From the NCBI GenBank assembly GCA_002778195.1, contig PCDI01000005.1:1989690-2053689 (forward strand): 64,000 nt of DNA. The letters are read 5' to 3'. This DNA comes from Raffaelea ambrosiae. Lineage: Eukaryota > Ascomycota > Sordariomycetes > Ophiostomatales > Ophiostomataceae. Below, one piece after another: positions 45,161 to 56,694 of this stretch (its first letter is position 1; every line of letters begins with the position of its first letter). The notes under the pieces are model-generated. The model was not told where the DNA came from. It saw only the letters and a program-made list of their open reading frames with translations, and did no database searches. Position numbers and translations under genes: made by a program.

Positions 45161-46261
45161 TTATTCTTGCGCAGTCTCTATGATAATCCAGCTGGTGGCA
45201 CAACCCGCGCCAATAGCCGCGATTGCCATTCCTGGCGGCAGATATTTGGAGGATGCGATGATGTTGCGCATACCCTTTGCATCTTGACCTGCCTTGCTTG
45301 CAGGCCCGCAGTTTCCATGTTCCCCCCAGCCCCATGCGATGGTATCTCCAGAATCGAGGAGCGCAAGGGCGTGCTCGCTGCCAATTGCGATTTTTGATGT
45401 TTTCTGGGGGTTTGGTGGCACGCTTTGGGAGTAGTCATTCCGGCCCCAGGACAAAATATGACCATCCTCCTTCAGAACAAATATGTTACCCCAGCCAGCT
45501 CCAACGTCTTTCCACCCGGGTGCTGCTGCGGGCGCGTCGGACTTGATGTTCCATTTATCTTGGCCAAGAACTAGCAATTGACCACGTTCGCTGTCCCCGA
45601 CAACGCAAGTGAAGTCTTTCCCACATACTGCTCTCTTCACGGGGAAGCCAACGCCTTCGATTTTCCGAGGCGAGAACAAGATCGCCTCTGAACTGCCTAG
45701 CTGGCCCTTTCGTCCGTTTCCCCAGCCATACACATCGCCGTTGCTTAGAACAGCTACGACGTGGCTCATGCAAGCCGACAGATCGATAATCTCTGTGCCA
45801 GGCGGCGGGAAATTCTGCAGCTGCGATGCCTGTGGATCACGAATTATCAAGGGCCCCTGGCCAAGTTCGCCTTTCTGCCCCAATCCGCAGGTGAATACCC
45901 TCGTGTTCTGCCCTTGTTTGTCGAGCATGGTGAAAATGGAAGCCTCCCAGGTCGCCGCAACCAACCGGATGGTACCGGCCGTACCGTCTCCCTGGCGGAT
46001 GACCATTCTCGAAAATCTTGTTCCAAGTGACTTTTCGTCAGAACTTATCATCCCGCATGCACCGCTGGCTGAATCTCCGCTCCAAAAGAGACACCCATCG
46101 CTGCTGAGAATCAAGGTGTGGTTGCCGCCAGCCGCCACCCTCGAAACAGATGGCGGAGGGTCTCCCGCCCAAAGAACTTCTTTGGGCACAGATACATCTT
46201 CTGTGTGACCGATACCCAGCTGACCTGATCCATTAGAGCCAAGGGCATATACAGTGGCCAT
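45161..46261 (-). CDS. ATS1: RCC1-repeat protein Ats1-like
   Basis: Single exon, 366 aa. It begins MATVYALGSNGSGQLGIGH, a complete RCC1 blade, and repeats the G-x-N/G-x-x-GQLG pattern: CGLGQKGELGQG, YGWGNGRKGQLGSSE, LSWGRNDYSQS, AWGWGEHGNCGP, finishing the propeller with GMRNIIA...AAIGAGCATSWIII. Yeast Ats1 works with Kti11/Dph3 in tRNA wobble-uridine modification and diphthamide synthesis; that role is transferred by similarity of length and architecture. It could be another small RCC1-family protein. It ends 93 bp from convergent RAD9. Confidence 0.8.
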   Translation of the reverse strand: MATVYALGSNGSGQLGIGHTEDVSVPKEVLWAGDPPPSVSRVAAGGNHTLILSSDGCLFWSGDSASGACGMISSDEKSLGTRFSRMVIRQGDGTAGTIRLVAATWEASIFTMLDKQGQNTRVFTCGLGQKGELGQGPLIIRDPQASQLQNFPPPGTEIIDLSACMSHVVAVLSNGDVYGWGNGRKGQLGSSEAILFSPRKIEGVGFPVKRAVCGKDFTCVVGDSERGQLLVLGQDKWNIKSDAPAAAPGWKDVGAGWGNIFVLKEDGHILSWGRNDYSQSVPPNPQKTSKIAIGSEHALALLDSGDTIAWGWGEHGNCGPASKAGQDAKGMRNIIASSKYLPPGMAIAAIGAGCATSWIIIETAQE

Positions 46262-46649
46262 TGCGAGATGAGGCTACTTTTGGAATTTTGAAGTCAGAGT
46301 TCGTTGTTAGTGAGTTCCGAAAGAGACAGACTTGGCTGTACTATGTACCCCATAGCTGTGTTGGCCCGAGCGCATGACCACCAACGGAACAAATTAACGC
46401 CGAGGCGCATAGTAAATAAAATAGAATTGTGACTCCCAGCTCGAAAAAAAAAACTTCACACCTTTTTCTTTTGTTACCACTCAATATTCAATGTGAAAAG
46501 AGTTTTTTTTTTCCACCACGGCTGCCCAACACCGACAGGTAAGCTGCTTTGCGTAAAGCAGATCGGTGTTGTCGAAGCTCCGTCGGTTTTTTATATTGCT
46601 ATTTCCTGAGCCAGACTGGCCAGAGGATGCGAGGCAGCTTCTTTGCAAC
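46262..46649. promoter_or_regulatory. Divergent promoter region ATS1 / TYR1
   Basis: 388 bp between opposite start codons, with an ACTATGTA word at 46339-46346 and homopolymer A and T runs near 46446 and 46502. Confidence 0.6.
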
Positions 46650-48758
46650 ATGGCAGCAGTGCAAAATGCCGTACCGGCAGGCATGGAGGACTTCACCATT
46701 GGCCTGATCGGCATGGGCGATATGGGGCGCATGTACGCCCTCCGGCTTGGTGCTGCAGGATGGAGGTAATATCATCACCCAGTCTGTTGATCGCGCGAGT
46801 CTGGTCTGCATCCAAAAGGTGAGCAACATCACCTGCCTACGCTTCACGTTTACTTCTTCCCCTTGCTATGATGACTTGAGTGCATTTGGCTCGAGTATTG
46901 TCTGTCGCGAGCCATGCTGCCTTTCTGGTTGCATGGCTTCGTGGCTTACTTTCCTTGATGAAACATCTCAGCTACCTTTTAAATTACCGTCTGAGCAACA
47001 GTCGCTATATTGAGTTGACCTCAGTGGCACTGCCTATCACCGCTTCCCGTCCAATCTTGTATTCATGACATACTGAATGGCTTTGCTAACGATATTTGGG
47101 CGTGCTAGGCATTCGAATAGTTTCAAGTGTCCGACTGGGTTGCCGATGGACTGGGGCGCTCCGTGGCTGGTAGTGCAGCGTGCTGACGTTGGGATGGAAA
47201 CGCAGGGTCGTGGCTTGTGATCGGGATGAGAAGTACGACAGTCTGCGGGAAGAATTTTCCGAAAAAGTACGGGACTCCCATCTTTTTCTGTGTTCTGTGC
47301 TGTGCGCAAGATGCACAAGCCGGCGCAAAGTGATCAACTTGAACCTGTGCTGAGACCAGACTCTCAGAAAAATATATCCATTCTCCGCAATGGCCATTTG
47401 GTCTCCCGAGCAAGCGACTACATCATCTACAGTGTTGAGGCCGCGGCCATTGGGCGCGTTGTAAAAGAATATGGTCCATGTATGCCTGGCATCCCCTCTC
47501 CACTTAGACACTCTGCTTTTGATGCTGCCTCGTGTTGCTTTCTGTTCTTTCCCCACCCTGTGATTCTGTGCGTGTTTTGCATTGTCCATCCTGTCTTGTC
47601 TTAAACGTGTATTTGCATCTTGGCCTTGTTTCTTACGTGTATTGGCAACGATAGCCACGAAGCAGAACGCCATCGTCGGCGGACAGACGTCATGCAAAGA
47701 CCCCGAAATGAAGGCATTCGAGGAGTTCCTTCCAGAGGATGTTGACATTGTGTCGTGCCATTCCCTTCATGGGCCGAACGTCGATACGCGAGGCCAACCA
47801 CTCGTAAGTCACCCGTGCAAACCGTCGGAGCACCAGCATCTACGAGAGCTCCGATACTAATGGTCGCTAGGTTCTGATCAAACACCGAGCGTCCGACGAG
47901 TCGTTCAACAAAGTCGAAACCATTATGCGGTGCCTCGGAAGCAAACACGTCTACTTGACAGCGGCGCTGCACGACCGCATTACAGCGGATACACAGGCAG
48001 TGACACACGTCGCATTCCTGTCCATGGGCAAGGCCTGGCACGCTTCGCAGGAGTTTCCCTGGGAGGGTGCGCGCTACGTCGGCGGCATCGAGAATGTCAA
48101 AATCAACCTAATGTTACGCATCTACGCACAAAAATGGCACGTTTACGCGGGCCTAGCCATCATGAATCCCGAGGCCCGGAGGCAAATTGCGCAGTATGCG
48201 GCAAGCACAACGGAGTTGTTCAAGCTGATGCTGGAGGGCCGGGCAGACGAGCTGCGGGCGCGTGTCTACAAGGCCAAAGACAAGGTCTTCGGCACATCTG
48301 AGAATCCCAAGTGGGACGAGAAGCCACTGCTGAATGACTCAGTACTCGACCGGTTTGGGCTGGGTGAGCGTCCCGAGAGCATCCTGCCGAACAACCACTT
48401 GAGCCTGTTGGCCATGGTGGACTGCTGGAGCGAGCTGGGTATTGTGCCTTACGACCACATGCTCTGCTCAACACCGCTCTTCCGGCTGCGACTGGGCGTC
48501 ACCGAAAACCTGTTCCGGGATCCGGCAAAGCTGGACGAAGCACTGCGGGTCGGCATCGAAGACAACTCATTCCGCTCAGACGACCTGGAGTTTACGTTTG
48601 CTGCTCGGGGCTGGGCTGAATGCGTCAGCCTGGGGCATTTTGACACATGGAAGGAGAGATTCGCAGTCACACAGCAGTTCTTCAGGCCCAGGTTTCAGGA
48701 AGCCATCCAGGTCGGTAACGAGATGATGAAGGTGGTGCTTGAGAACACCAAGAACTGA
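46650..48758 (+). CDS. TYR1: Prephenate dehydrogenase (NADP+), tyrosine synthesis
   Basis: Converts prephenate to 4-hydroxyphenylpyruvate. Exons: 46650-46765, 47206-47266, 47368-47479, 47655-47803, 47871-48758; 441 aa, near yeast Tyr1 (452). The Rossmann loop GLIGMGDMGRMYALRLG is in exon 1. After the first intron comes WRVVACDRDEKYD, the cofactor-specificity strand, then NGHLVSRASDYIIYSVEA, GGQTSCKDPEMKAFEEFLP, VSCHSLHGP and DTQAVTHVAFLSMGKAW, all expected for the arogenate/prephenate dehydrogenase fold. The C-terminal helical part includes EGARYVGGIENVKINLMLRIYAQKWHVYAGLAIMNP. The first intron is 440 nt, several times longer than the other three. Confidence 0.95.
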
Positions 48759-49624
48759 GGGGAAGCGCAACGGGCGGTCTGTGGCCTAGCCGGGCAGGGA
48801 ATGGCCCGGTTGTGAACGAACCACGCACAAGTACGGGCTTTGTGCTGAGCATTGTTGGCAGGAAGAGCCGTGGCTGCTTGTCGGGCTAGCGACGGACCAG
48901 AGGTGTTTCCAACACAGAGATAAGCAGTAGCGTAGATAGACTCGGCCTCGAAGGACCAACCACATAATTATATCCTACTCGTAGTATTTACGAGTACACT
49001 ATGCGATCGCAGCCCTGCTTTAGAAAGACACACGTGACCATGCCTGGCTGCCTCAAGAGTTGGGCGGTGGGTGGGGCCCCTGGCCACCTGATTCTCGACC
49101 ACACTTGATTGGTAACTACTATGTATGAACCTAACTAGTTGTTAGCTGACAATTTTCTGCAGCCTGTGAAATACAACGGCCCCATAGCGGGGGTCGCACC
49201 TTCCAAAGTGGTGGGACTGATGGCAAGGCGGCGCGTGCGCGTTCAAGGAAGCCCCTGCTCACTAGAGGCAGAGGCGTCCTCTGTTCGACAGCCGAATAAT
49301 TTGCTCTTCTTCTCTCACCCATTCTCATTCTCATTCTTGTTCCCAGCATGCAGCGCCATCCTCGCACGCATTAGGCAGCATTTCCCAAGCATTTACCAGC
49401 ATAGTCTAGTCTTTTTTTTTTGCTTTTTTTTTTGTCTTTCTTGGACCGCGGACTCCCATTTTTTGGCATGCGACTGGCATTAACTATATGGCATTCTTGA
49501 TACCGCAGCCTTCTGTTGAAAACTCTTGGAGGTGACGTGAAGCGACAAGCGGCACAAACCACCACGGCCTCCACGACAACCATTGCCGATATTGCAGAGA
49601 GCGGATGAGCCGGTAAACAACTCG
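48759..49624. other. Intergenic region TYR1 / DOT1
   Basis: TYR1 3' flank and DOT1 promoter. It contains the inverted repeat TACTCGTA-GTATT-TACGAGTA at 48976-48996 and an ACTATGTA word at 49120. No gene seen. Confidence 0.65.
48976..48996. repeat. Inverted repeat TACTCGTA / TACGAGTA
   Basis: Two perfect eight-base arms around the five-base spacer GTATT, about 640 bp upstream of DOT1. A paired form of the dispersed TACTCGTA word. Confidence 0.8.
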
Positions 49625-51350
49625 ATGGGCATTTTTAACCAGAAAACGAAGTTCAAAGTCGCGGCGCCGACGGTCCGCAAGATTACCGTTCGTGTCGACG
49701 CCGGCAAACCGGAACCAAAACCCAAGAACCGAGAAAGCTACCGGCCCCGGGAGGCCAGCGCGACACCTTCCCACCTTGGCAGTCTGAATGCCCACCACGG
49801 CGGCTCTTCGCGGAGCAGCAAGACGCCCTCTGTGTCGCCCCGCGTTTCCTCGCCCGTGCCACGCCACAAGAGCCAATCGCCCTATCCACCATCCGCCGAC
49901 GAGCGAATGGCCTACCGCAGCCACAATGGCGACCGGAAGCGCAAGATGGCCAGGTCGACAGTACACCGGCCGTCCCCGGCGAGCGACCGCGTCGAGTTTG
50001 ATAAGGATTCGGACACGGATGACGACGACTGGGAGGCGACCATGAACGGCGGCGAGCAGAGGAAGCGGGCAAGACTAAATGGCAGCCATCGCGAAGACTC
50101 GAACCGACAACTGGCACACCCTGTGCTTCTGGAAACACTGCAGAGGGGCAAGGAAACAGAGAAAGCGGACACATACAGAGATGCTTTACAGAAGCAGAGT
50201 GCAGATGCAGCACCCCTCTCCATCGTCCATGCAGCGGATGTGGCGTCGCTGGAACTCAAATGCGTCCCGCTTTTGGGCGCCACAGAAGATGAAGTCCCTG
50301 TCCAACTGCAGTATCCTGGGTCGCGGATTCGGGAAAGGTAAACAACATCCTGAAAAAATCGCTATGCTTGTGTATTTTTCTCGGATTTGGCTGACTGACA
50401 TCTTCCCCCAAATCTATAGGTTCGAGCTGGTCTGGGGTAAGGATAAGATCGACGCTGTTAAGGACATCAAGACGATGATTCAGTACACAGCAGAAATGTA
50501 CCTAACCGACGAGCAAGCCGTGCCATTCCTCGACCCGACGACCGGTATTGTGCGCCACCTGGAACGTGCGTCGAGCGACAAAGTGAAGAACGTCAAGATG
50601 TTCAAGTCGGCACTGGACGATTTCAATAGCCGGCTGCTCGGCTTGCACAACAACGGCACAATCGCCAAGAACCTGGCCCAAAAGCACGCATTACCCAGCC
50701 ACCTGGTGGCCTTCATCCTCGACCAGGTGTACGACCGAACCGTTGCGCCGAAGGTGGACTTGCTCCGCAAGTACGAGAACGGGACGGACAATGTGTACGG
50801 CGAACTCCTGCACCCGTTCATCACCAACATCCTGGTGGACCGGTTGGGGATGACATCGGACCAGGTCTTCGTCGACCTCGGCTCTGGCGTGGGCAACGTC
50901 GTGCTTCAGGCGGCACTGGAAATCGGCTGCGAGAGCTGGGGTTGCGAGATGATGGAGAATGCGTGCAACTTGGCAGAGGCGCAACAGAAGGAGTTTGGCG
51001 AGCGCTGTCGTCTGTGGGGTATTGCCGCCGGCGAAGTGCACCTCGTGCGAGGCGATTTTCGTAATGCAGAAACGATTCTCGAGGCGCTCAAGCGGGCCGA
51101 CGTTGTACTGGTGAACAACCAGGCCTTTACATCTATACTCAACGACACCCTCGTCAACATGTTTTTGGACTTCAAGACCGGCTGCAAGATTGTGTCACTG
51201 AAGAGCTTTGTGCATGACCACAAGAGCGCCTCACACAACATCAATGATGTCGGCAACAGGATATTGGATGTCGAAACACACACATACCCCGAGGGTTATG
51301 TCAGTTGGACGGGTGCTGCAGGATCATTTTGCATATCAACGAAGAAGTGA
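49625..51350 (+). CDS. DOT1: Histone H3 lysine-79 methyltransferase
   Basis: Methylates H3K79 in the nucleosome core using S-adenosylmethionine, with roles in silencing and DNA-damage responses. Exons 49625-50337 and 50420-51350; 547 aa. The N-terminal 220 residues are basic and Ser/Pro/Arg-rich (MGIFNQKTKFKVAAPTVRK at the start), expected to bind nucleosomal DNA. The catalytic domain begins FELVWGKDKIDAVKDIKTMIQY, then YGELLHPF, motif I DLGSGVGNVVLQAALE near residue 390, the acidic CEMMENACNLA strand end, DFRN, and VNNQAFTSILNDTL. Closing segments are GCKIVSLKSF and GYVSWTGAAGSFCISTKK. I placed the start at the first ATG, which opens the conserved N-terminal motif. Confidence 0.95.
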
Positions 51351-51719
51351 ACGGGCCTAGAGATGGGAACGAAGTTAGCAGTGCTTGTGTCACTTTGTTT
51401 TCTTGTCTTCTTGTCTTTTTCCAGCTTGTTTTCTCTAATATTGTTGGTTTTGGTGTGCATTTTTCAGGTTGGCAATTGGTCATTGTTTTGCTGTAGGAAT
51501 AGATCTTCATAAACCGAGGATGTATACAGGGAGGGGGGCTTGGGCCCAGGAGGGGAGAAGGAGGTCGGCTTGGTTGTTTGCATAAGATGAAAGACTCAGG
51601 ACAGAAGAAGCAGAGATACAGAGAATCATACCCCTTTTTTATGTTTTTCAGCAGTTGTTGTGCCTCGTCACCTGCCTTTGCCGTGGTTGTAGTTGTGTCT
51701 TGGCCACGGCTCTCAAAAC
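51351..51719. other. Convergent intergenic region DOT1 / ATG16
   Basis: 3' flanks of both genes, T-rich on the plus strand near 51400-51480. No gene seen. Confidence 0.65.
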
Positions 51720-52479
51720 TCACGGACTCCTGGAGAAATAGGGCTCGTTGGCAAGGTTCATAGCTTCGGCCTCCTGACCCATGCGCTGCATCCAGCGGTC
51801 GACGAGTTCCTTGTTCTCCTTGCGGATCTTGTCCCGCTGCTGCTCGGCCACGTTGAGCTGCAGGTTCAGTGCAATCAACTCGTCTTGGACGTCCTGTAGC
51901 GGAGAGGCTTTGGTCAGCGTGCCCTCGTCCGGACTTCTTTCTGGGCATGTAAGCCTTGCTCTCCATACCTCGACCAGTTTTGACTTCCCGCGCAGCTCTT
52001 CGTCTCTGTCCCGCACTTTGATCTGGAGCGCGTTCCGCTCGCTGGCCAACGAACGGATCGTTCTGGCGTCGTTCTTCGTCTTTGTGCGCAGCGTCTCGAG
52101 CTCGTCTTCAGCCGCCTTAAGCCGGGTTTGCAGTTTTCCTTGGGATCGCAGGGCTTCGGCAAGGTCAACACGCAGCTGGGCAGCTGGGATATCGGCGTCC
52201 GGGTCTTCTTCGCGAGCCTGTTCGGAGATGTGGGCTGGCTTCGTCTTCAGCAGGGCGTTCTCGGCCTGCAGAGCAGCGATCTGGTCTTGGAGAGTGGCGC
52301 CTGTGCCGTGGGTCAGCGCATGATCATTCTACGTGGGTGCGCACTGGACAGCACAAAAAGCAGCACCGAAAAAACGCCGAGCGGGAAAACATACAGGCAG
52401 AAATCAGCGAGATGTTCACCGGGTCGGCCTCGTCGGCTGCTTGTATAGAAGCGAGGTACTCGTCGCGCCAGTTCGGCAT
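51720..52479 (-). CDS. ATG16: Autophagy protein Atg16
   Basis: Coiled-coil partner of the Atg12-Atg5 conjugate; the complex directs Atg8 lipidation at the growing autophagosome. Exons, minus strand: 52479-52395, 52300-51969, 51893-51720; 196 aa, as usual for fungi. The N-terminus MPNWRDEYLASIQAADEADPVN is the Atg5-binding segment. The rest is one long helix with heptad character (CATLQDQIAALQAENALLKT, QLRVDLAEALRSQGKLQTRLKAAEDELETLRTK, DEELRGKSKLVE, DVQDELIALNLQLNVAEQQRDKIRKENKELVDRWMQRMGQEAEAMN). Both intron junctions are fixed by the unbroken heptad register. Confidence 0.95.
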
Positions 52480-52884
52480 GTCCGCAAATGTCCGGCCAAA
52501 TGGCGAGAAGACCGGCTAAGAAAAATTCTCGTATAAATACTGACTGGCCAGATGCTCTTTGCTAACCGAAGCGCAGAGGCGAGTGTCCTGTGTCGTTGGC
52601 GGAAGCCAAGATTGAGGTTGAAGCTTCAGTTGAGGACCGAAACCAGGTAATAGCAGCATTTAGCGCAGGCCCGTTTGGCGGGGGTACTACGTGCAGTTAG
52701 ATAACTAGACAGTGGGGGGCATGCCGCTGTGGTGCGGAATGCGCCGCACGTGCCAGGAGAGTGCGGCTCAGGTCGTTGCTGGTTAGTTAGGAGCTCAAGC
52801 TTGCCGCGCTCTGTCTCCCCAGCCTCACCCTCACTCTTCACCGATTTCCACACAGAACCCTCCCGGGCAGGACAATGAGACAGC
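52480..52884. promoter_or_regulatory. Divergent promoter region ATG16 / VPS16
   Basis: 405 bp between the start codons of ATG16 and VPS16. A shared upstream region for two genes that serve vacuole-directed transport; co-regulation is not shown. Confidence 0.6.
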
Positions 52885-55747
52885 ATGGACACGTCTCATC
52901 CTACTGCGGGCTGGGAGCAGGTCGGCGATAGCTTCTACCGCAAAGTGCAGCTCTACACCGCCGTATTCGATCGCGATCTGAACCTCGACAACTATGTTGC
53001 CGCAGGAGCTCCCTACTCGGGAGCTGTAGGTACGAGTGCCCCGCGGCGTTCTCTTGCTTTTCAGACAGAGGCGGAATGAAACTGACAGACATGGCTCCAT
53101 GCCCAGCGCTGTGTCGGGACCAGAGCAAGATTGTAGCATACCAGGCGCGCCAGGCAGCCAAGCCCAGCATCGAAGTCTACAGCTGTGCTGGCAAGCTGAT
53201 CCAGAGCATCAGCTGGGACAAGGCGTCGAACCTCCGGGGCCTCGGCTGGTCGGACGACGAGAAGCTGCTGGCCGTCGCCACGGACGGCACGGTGCGGTGC
53301 TACCTGAATCTCCAGGGCGACTTTACGCAGTTCTCGCTGGGAAACGGCGCCGAGGAGTACGGCGTTGAGTCCTGCCGGTTCGTGTCTTCTGTCTTATTGC
53401 TGGCCGCCCATCGCAACATGTTTTATTGACAAAGACCAGGTTCTACGACACCGGCATGGTTGCGCTGCTGGCCAACAACTCCCTGGTGTCCGTCACGTCC
53501 TACGATGAGCCGCGGCCGAAGCTCCTCGCAGCCTGCCCGGAAGGCAAGGTTCACTCGTGGACGCTCATTCCGCCAAGCTTCACGCTGTCACGATCTGTCG
53601 AGGCCCTCCTCAGCATCGGTCAGACCATTTACGTTGTCGACGCTACCGACTGCGAAGACCGCTTCCTCGACGTGGGCCCCTTCAACCACATCAGCGTGTC
53701 TCCCAACGGCAAGTTTGCCGCGCTGCACACCGAGACGGGCACCGCGCATGTGGTCACGAGCGACTTCCAGACACGTCTGAGCGAGCACCGTTCGAAATCG
53801 AAGATCCCGCCCAGCTACCTGCAGTGGTGTGGCAACGACGCCATGGTGATCGCCTGGGAGGACGAGGTCCACGTTGTTGGACCAGGGGCGGCGCTGGCCA
53901 AGTTCTACTATGACGGCAGGATTCACGTGATTCAAGGTGAGAGACTGGAACGAGCGCATCTGGCAGGCCGACGGCCGGGCTGACCGAACTAGACGTCGAT
54001 GGCGTGCGGGTGATTACGAACGACGTGTGCGACTTCTTGCAAAAGGTGCCCGAAGTAACGGAAGAGGTATTCCGGCTTGGGACAGAGTCTGCGTCATCCA
54101 TCTTGCTGGATGCCGTGGAGCAGCTCGAGATGCAGTCACCGAAAGCCGACGACAACATCCAGCTTATCCGGCCGAATCTGACCGAAGCAGTGGATACATG
54201 CGTAAGCTGGGAACCCGTCTATGCTGTGTCTATGCTGTGCAACAACAACCTATGCTAGTCTTTTGCTTGGCTCAACCGCTTCTGACGATACTCAATCTAT
54301 ACAGGTGAATGCTGCTGGCCAGGAATTCAATGTCCACTGGCAGAAGCAGCTGCTCAAGGCCGCCTCCTTTGGCAAGTCTGTTCTGGACATCTACAACAGC
54401 GACGACTTTGTCGACATGTGCGAAACCCTGCGCGTCCTCAATGCGGTCCGGTTCTACGAGGTTGGCCTTCCACTGTCATACGACCAGTACCAGCGACTGG
54501 GACCCGACGGCCTCATCACGCGGTTGCTCAACCGACACCAGTATCTTCTGGCCTTGCGTATTGCTGGCTACCTCCACCTTCCCACCGACACGATCTACGT
54601 CCACTGGGCATGCGCCAAGGTGCGCACCGGGTCCGAAGACGACGATACTCTGTGCCAGCTTGTGGTGGACCGGCTGTCTGGCAAGCCGGGCATATCATTT
54701 GAGGAAATTGCACGGGCCGCATACGATGAGGGCCGCGGCCGCCTCGCCACAGAGTTGTTAAACCACGAGCCAAGGGCGGGCCGACAAGTGCCTCTGCTGC
54801 TGAGCATGGAAGAGGACGACATGGCGTTGGACAAGGCGATTGAGTCTGGCGACACGGACCTCGTCTACTATGTGATTGAGCAGATCCGGCGGAAGCTGCC
54901 TCTGGCTGCCTTTTTCCGCACCGTCAACAGCCGGCCCGTCGCAACGGCCCTGGTCGAGTCTGCGGCGGCTCGCGAGGGAGACAACACGCTGCTCAAGGAC
55001 ATGTACTACCAGGACGACCGGCGGGTGAGCGGCGCATCTGTGTTCATTCAGGAGGCCCTGCGGCAGCCAGACAACCGGACAGCGGCGGACAAGCTGGTCC
55101 TGGCCGCGAAGCTGCTGGCAGACAACCAAAAGGAAAGCGCCTTTGAGATCGGCGCTCTCAAGGAAGCAACGACGCTGCTGCGCATGCAGGAAGCATTTGA
55201 CCGCGACCTGACCGACTCCTTCACGGGCTTGAGCGTCAACGAGACCATGTTCAAGCTCATCCGGCTGGGCTACCACGGCCGGGCCAAGAAGTTGCAGAGT
55301 GAGTTCCACGTCCCCGAACGGGTGGCCTGGTGGATCAGACTGCGCGCACTTGTTGCAAAGAGAGACTGGTCCGAGATCGAGGACATAGCCAAGGCCAAGA
55401 AGAGCCCCATTGGCTGGGAGGTGAGTACACCCCGCGCAGGACTAGTACCGGGACAGGTCTGTTTTGTCTGAGAAGCTGACAGGGGTCGTCTGCAGCCATT
55501 CTTCAACCTCATTCTTCAAGCAGGCAACCCACGCCTGGCGGCCACGTTTGTACCCAAGTGCACTGGCCTGGAACACGGCGCCACCATCTCGATGTACGAA
55601 AAGTGCGGCCTGCGGGTCAAGGCAGCGGAAGAAGCGGTCAAGCTCAAGGATGCAGAGGCATGGGCGCGGCTGCTGGAGGCGGCGGGCAAAGGAACGTCGG
55701 AAGGTCGCGAGATCCAGCATTTGGGACAAGCAGTTTTCAAGAAATAG
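52885..55747 (+). CDS. VPS16: HOPS/CORVET tethering subunit Vps16
   Basis: Core subunit of the tethers that drive endosome and vacuole fusion, binding Vps33. Exons: 52885-53029, 53107-53377, 53440-53936, 53993-54201, 54305-55420, 55496-55747; 2490 nt, 829 aa, the family length. N-terminal beta-propeller segments: GWEQVGDSFYRKVQLY, NLRGLGWSDDEKLLAVATDGTVRCY, FYDTGMVALLANNSLVSVTSY, PFNHISVSPNGKFAALHTETG. The alpha-solenoid follows from FGKSVLDIYNSDDFVDMCETLRVLNAVR through GLPLSYDQYQRLG, PLLLSMEEDDMALDKAIESGDTDLVYYVI and PSIGWE-PFFNLILQAGNP-like end (KKSPIGWE then PFFNLILQAGN). Frame and phase agree at all five introns. Confidence 0.95.
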
Positions 55748-56694
55748 CGGAGAATCCGATGGATGCTGAGCCACACGGAAGAGGGAGGAAGACTTATAAG
55801 AGACTTGTAAGAGACACGGATTGGTTTTTTTGGCGTGTGTGTGTGTGTGTGTGTGTTTGTGCGGTGAGTGTCCCGGGGGGGCTAGGCCTCTGGGAGGCAC
55901 CCAGGAGATGGAGTTCATGAGTGTGTACATCTGTTCTGAGCATGAGCGTGGAAGGGCCAACGTAATATATCTCCGAGTCACGAGTCAGAGAGAGAGAGAG
56001 CGCGCGGCTATCTGCCGTGTGTGAGAGAACGTCCAGCCAAAGTGATCCTCCAGCTCTTGGCTCTCACCTGCGTTCCATCATAGAGCTTGCTATCTACATG
56101 GCGGCAAAGGAAGAAGCCGTAAATGTGCGGAGTGCATTTCGATTTATGGTTGAACCGGAACGTCGCTTGTGTCTGATGCCAACTTAAATAACAGATACAA
56201 CCCGAGTGTGAAGCAAACAAAAATAGCAAAACAGCGCCATTATGGATGAAGCGTAACTAGTTAATACAAAATAACTCCACGGAGAGACAGCCCAAGTATA
56301 AACGTGTGAAAACACACTCGCACGCACACAAACGCGGAAACACGCACACACGAGACAGGGGAAACGGAAAGTAGCGATAATCGATAGAGCAACAAAAGAC
56401 GACACGAAAAGCAAGGGGAAAGTATATAAAGCAAAAGAAAAAACAGAGCTCCAATCCTCCACACCTGTCCTTCCCGTATTGGCTATGCTCCCCAAATGCA
56501 AGCAGAGGTCGACAACAGTGACAGAAGAAAAAAATAACAAACAACAAACATCCTCCTGCACACAAATCTAATAGCCGTAAGAAGACACCGAAGTTGTGTC
56601 TGCCAAAAAGCAAACTAGACAAGACCAACATGAAACCAGCCCGCCAAGACGGACAAACGACGGGCGGCCTATGTATGGCCCAGTTTTGCCCATC
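55748..56694. other. Convergent intergenic region VPS16 / DMA1
   Basis: 3' flanks of both genes, with a (GT)11 microsatellite at 55835-55856. No gene seen. Confidence 0.65.
55835..55856 (+). repeat. (GT)11 microsatellite
   Basis: Eleven GT units about 90 nt after the VPS16 stop. Confidence 0.9.
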
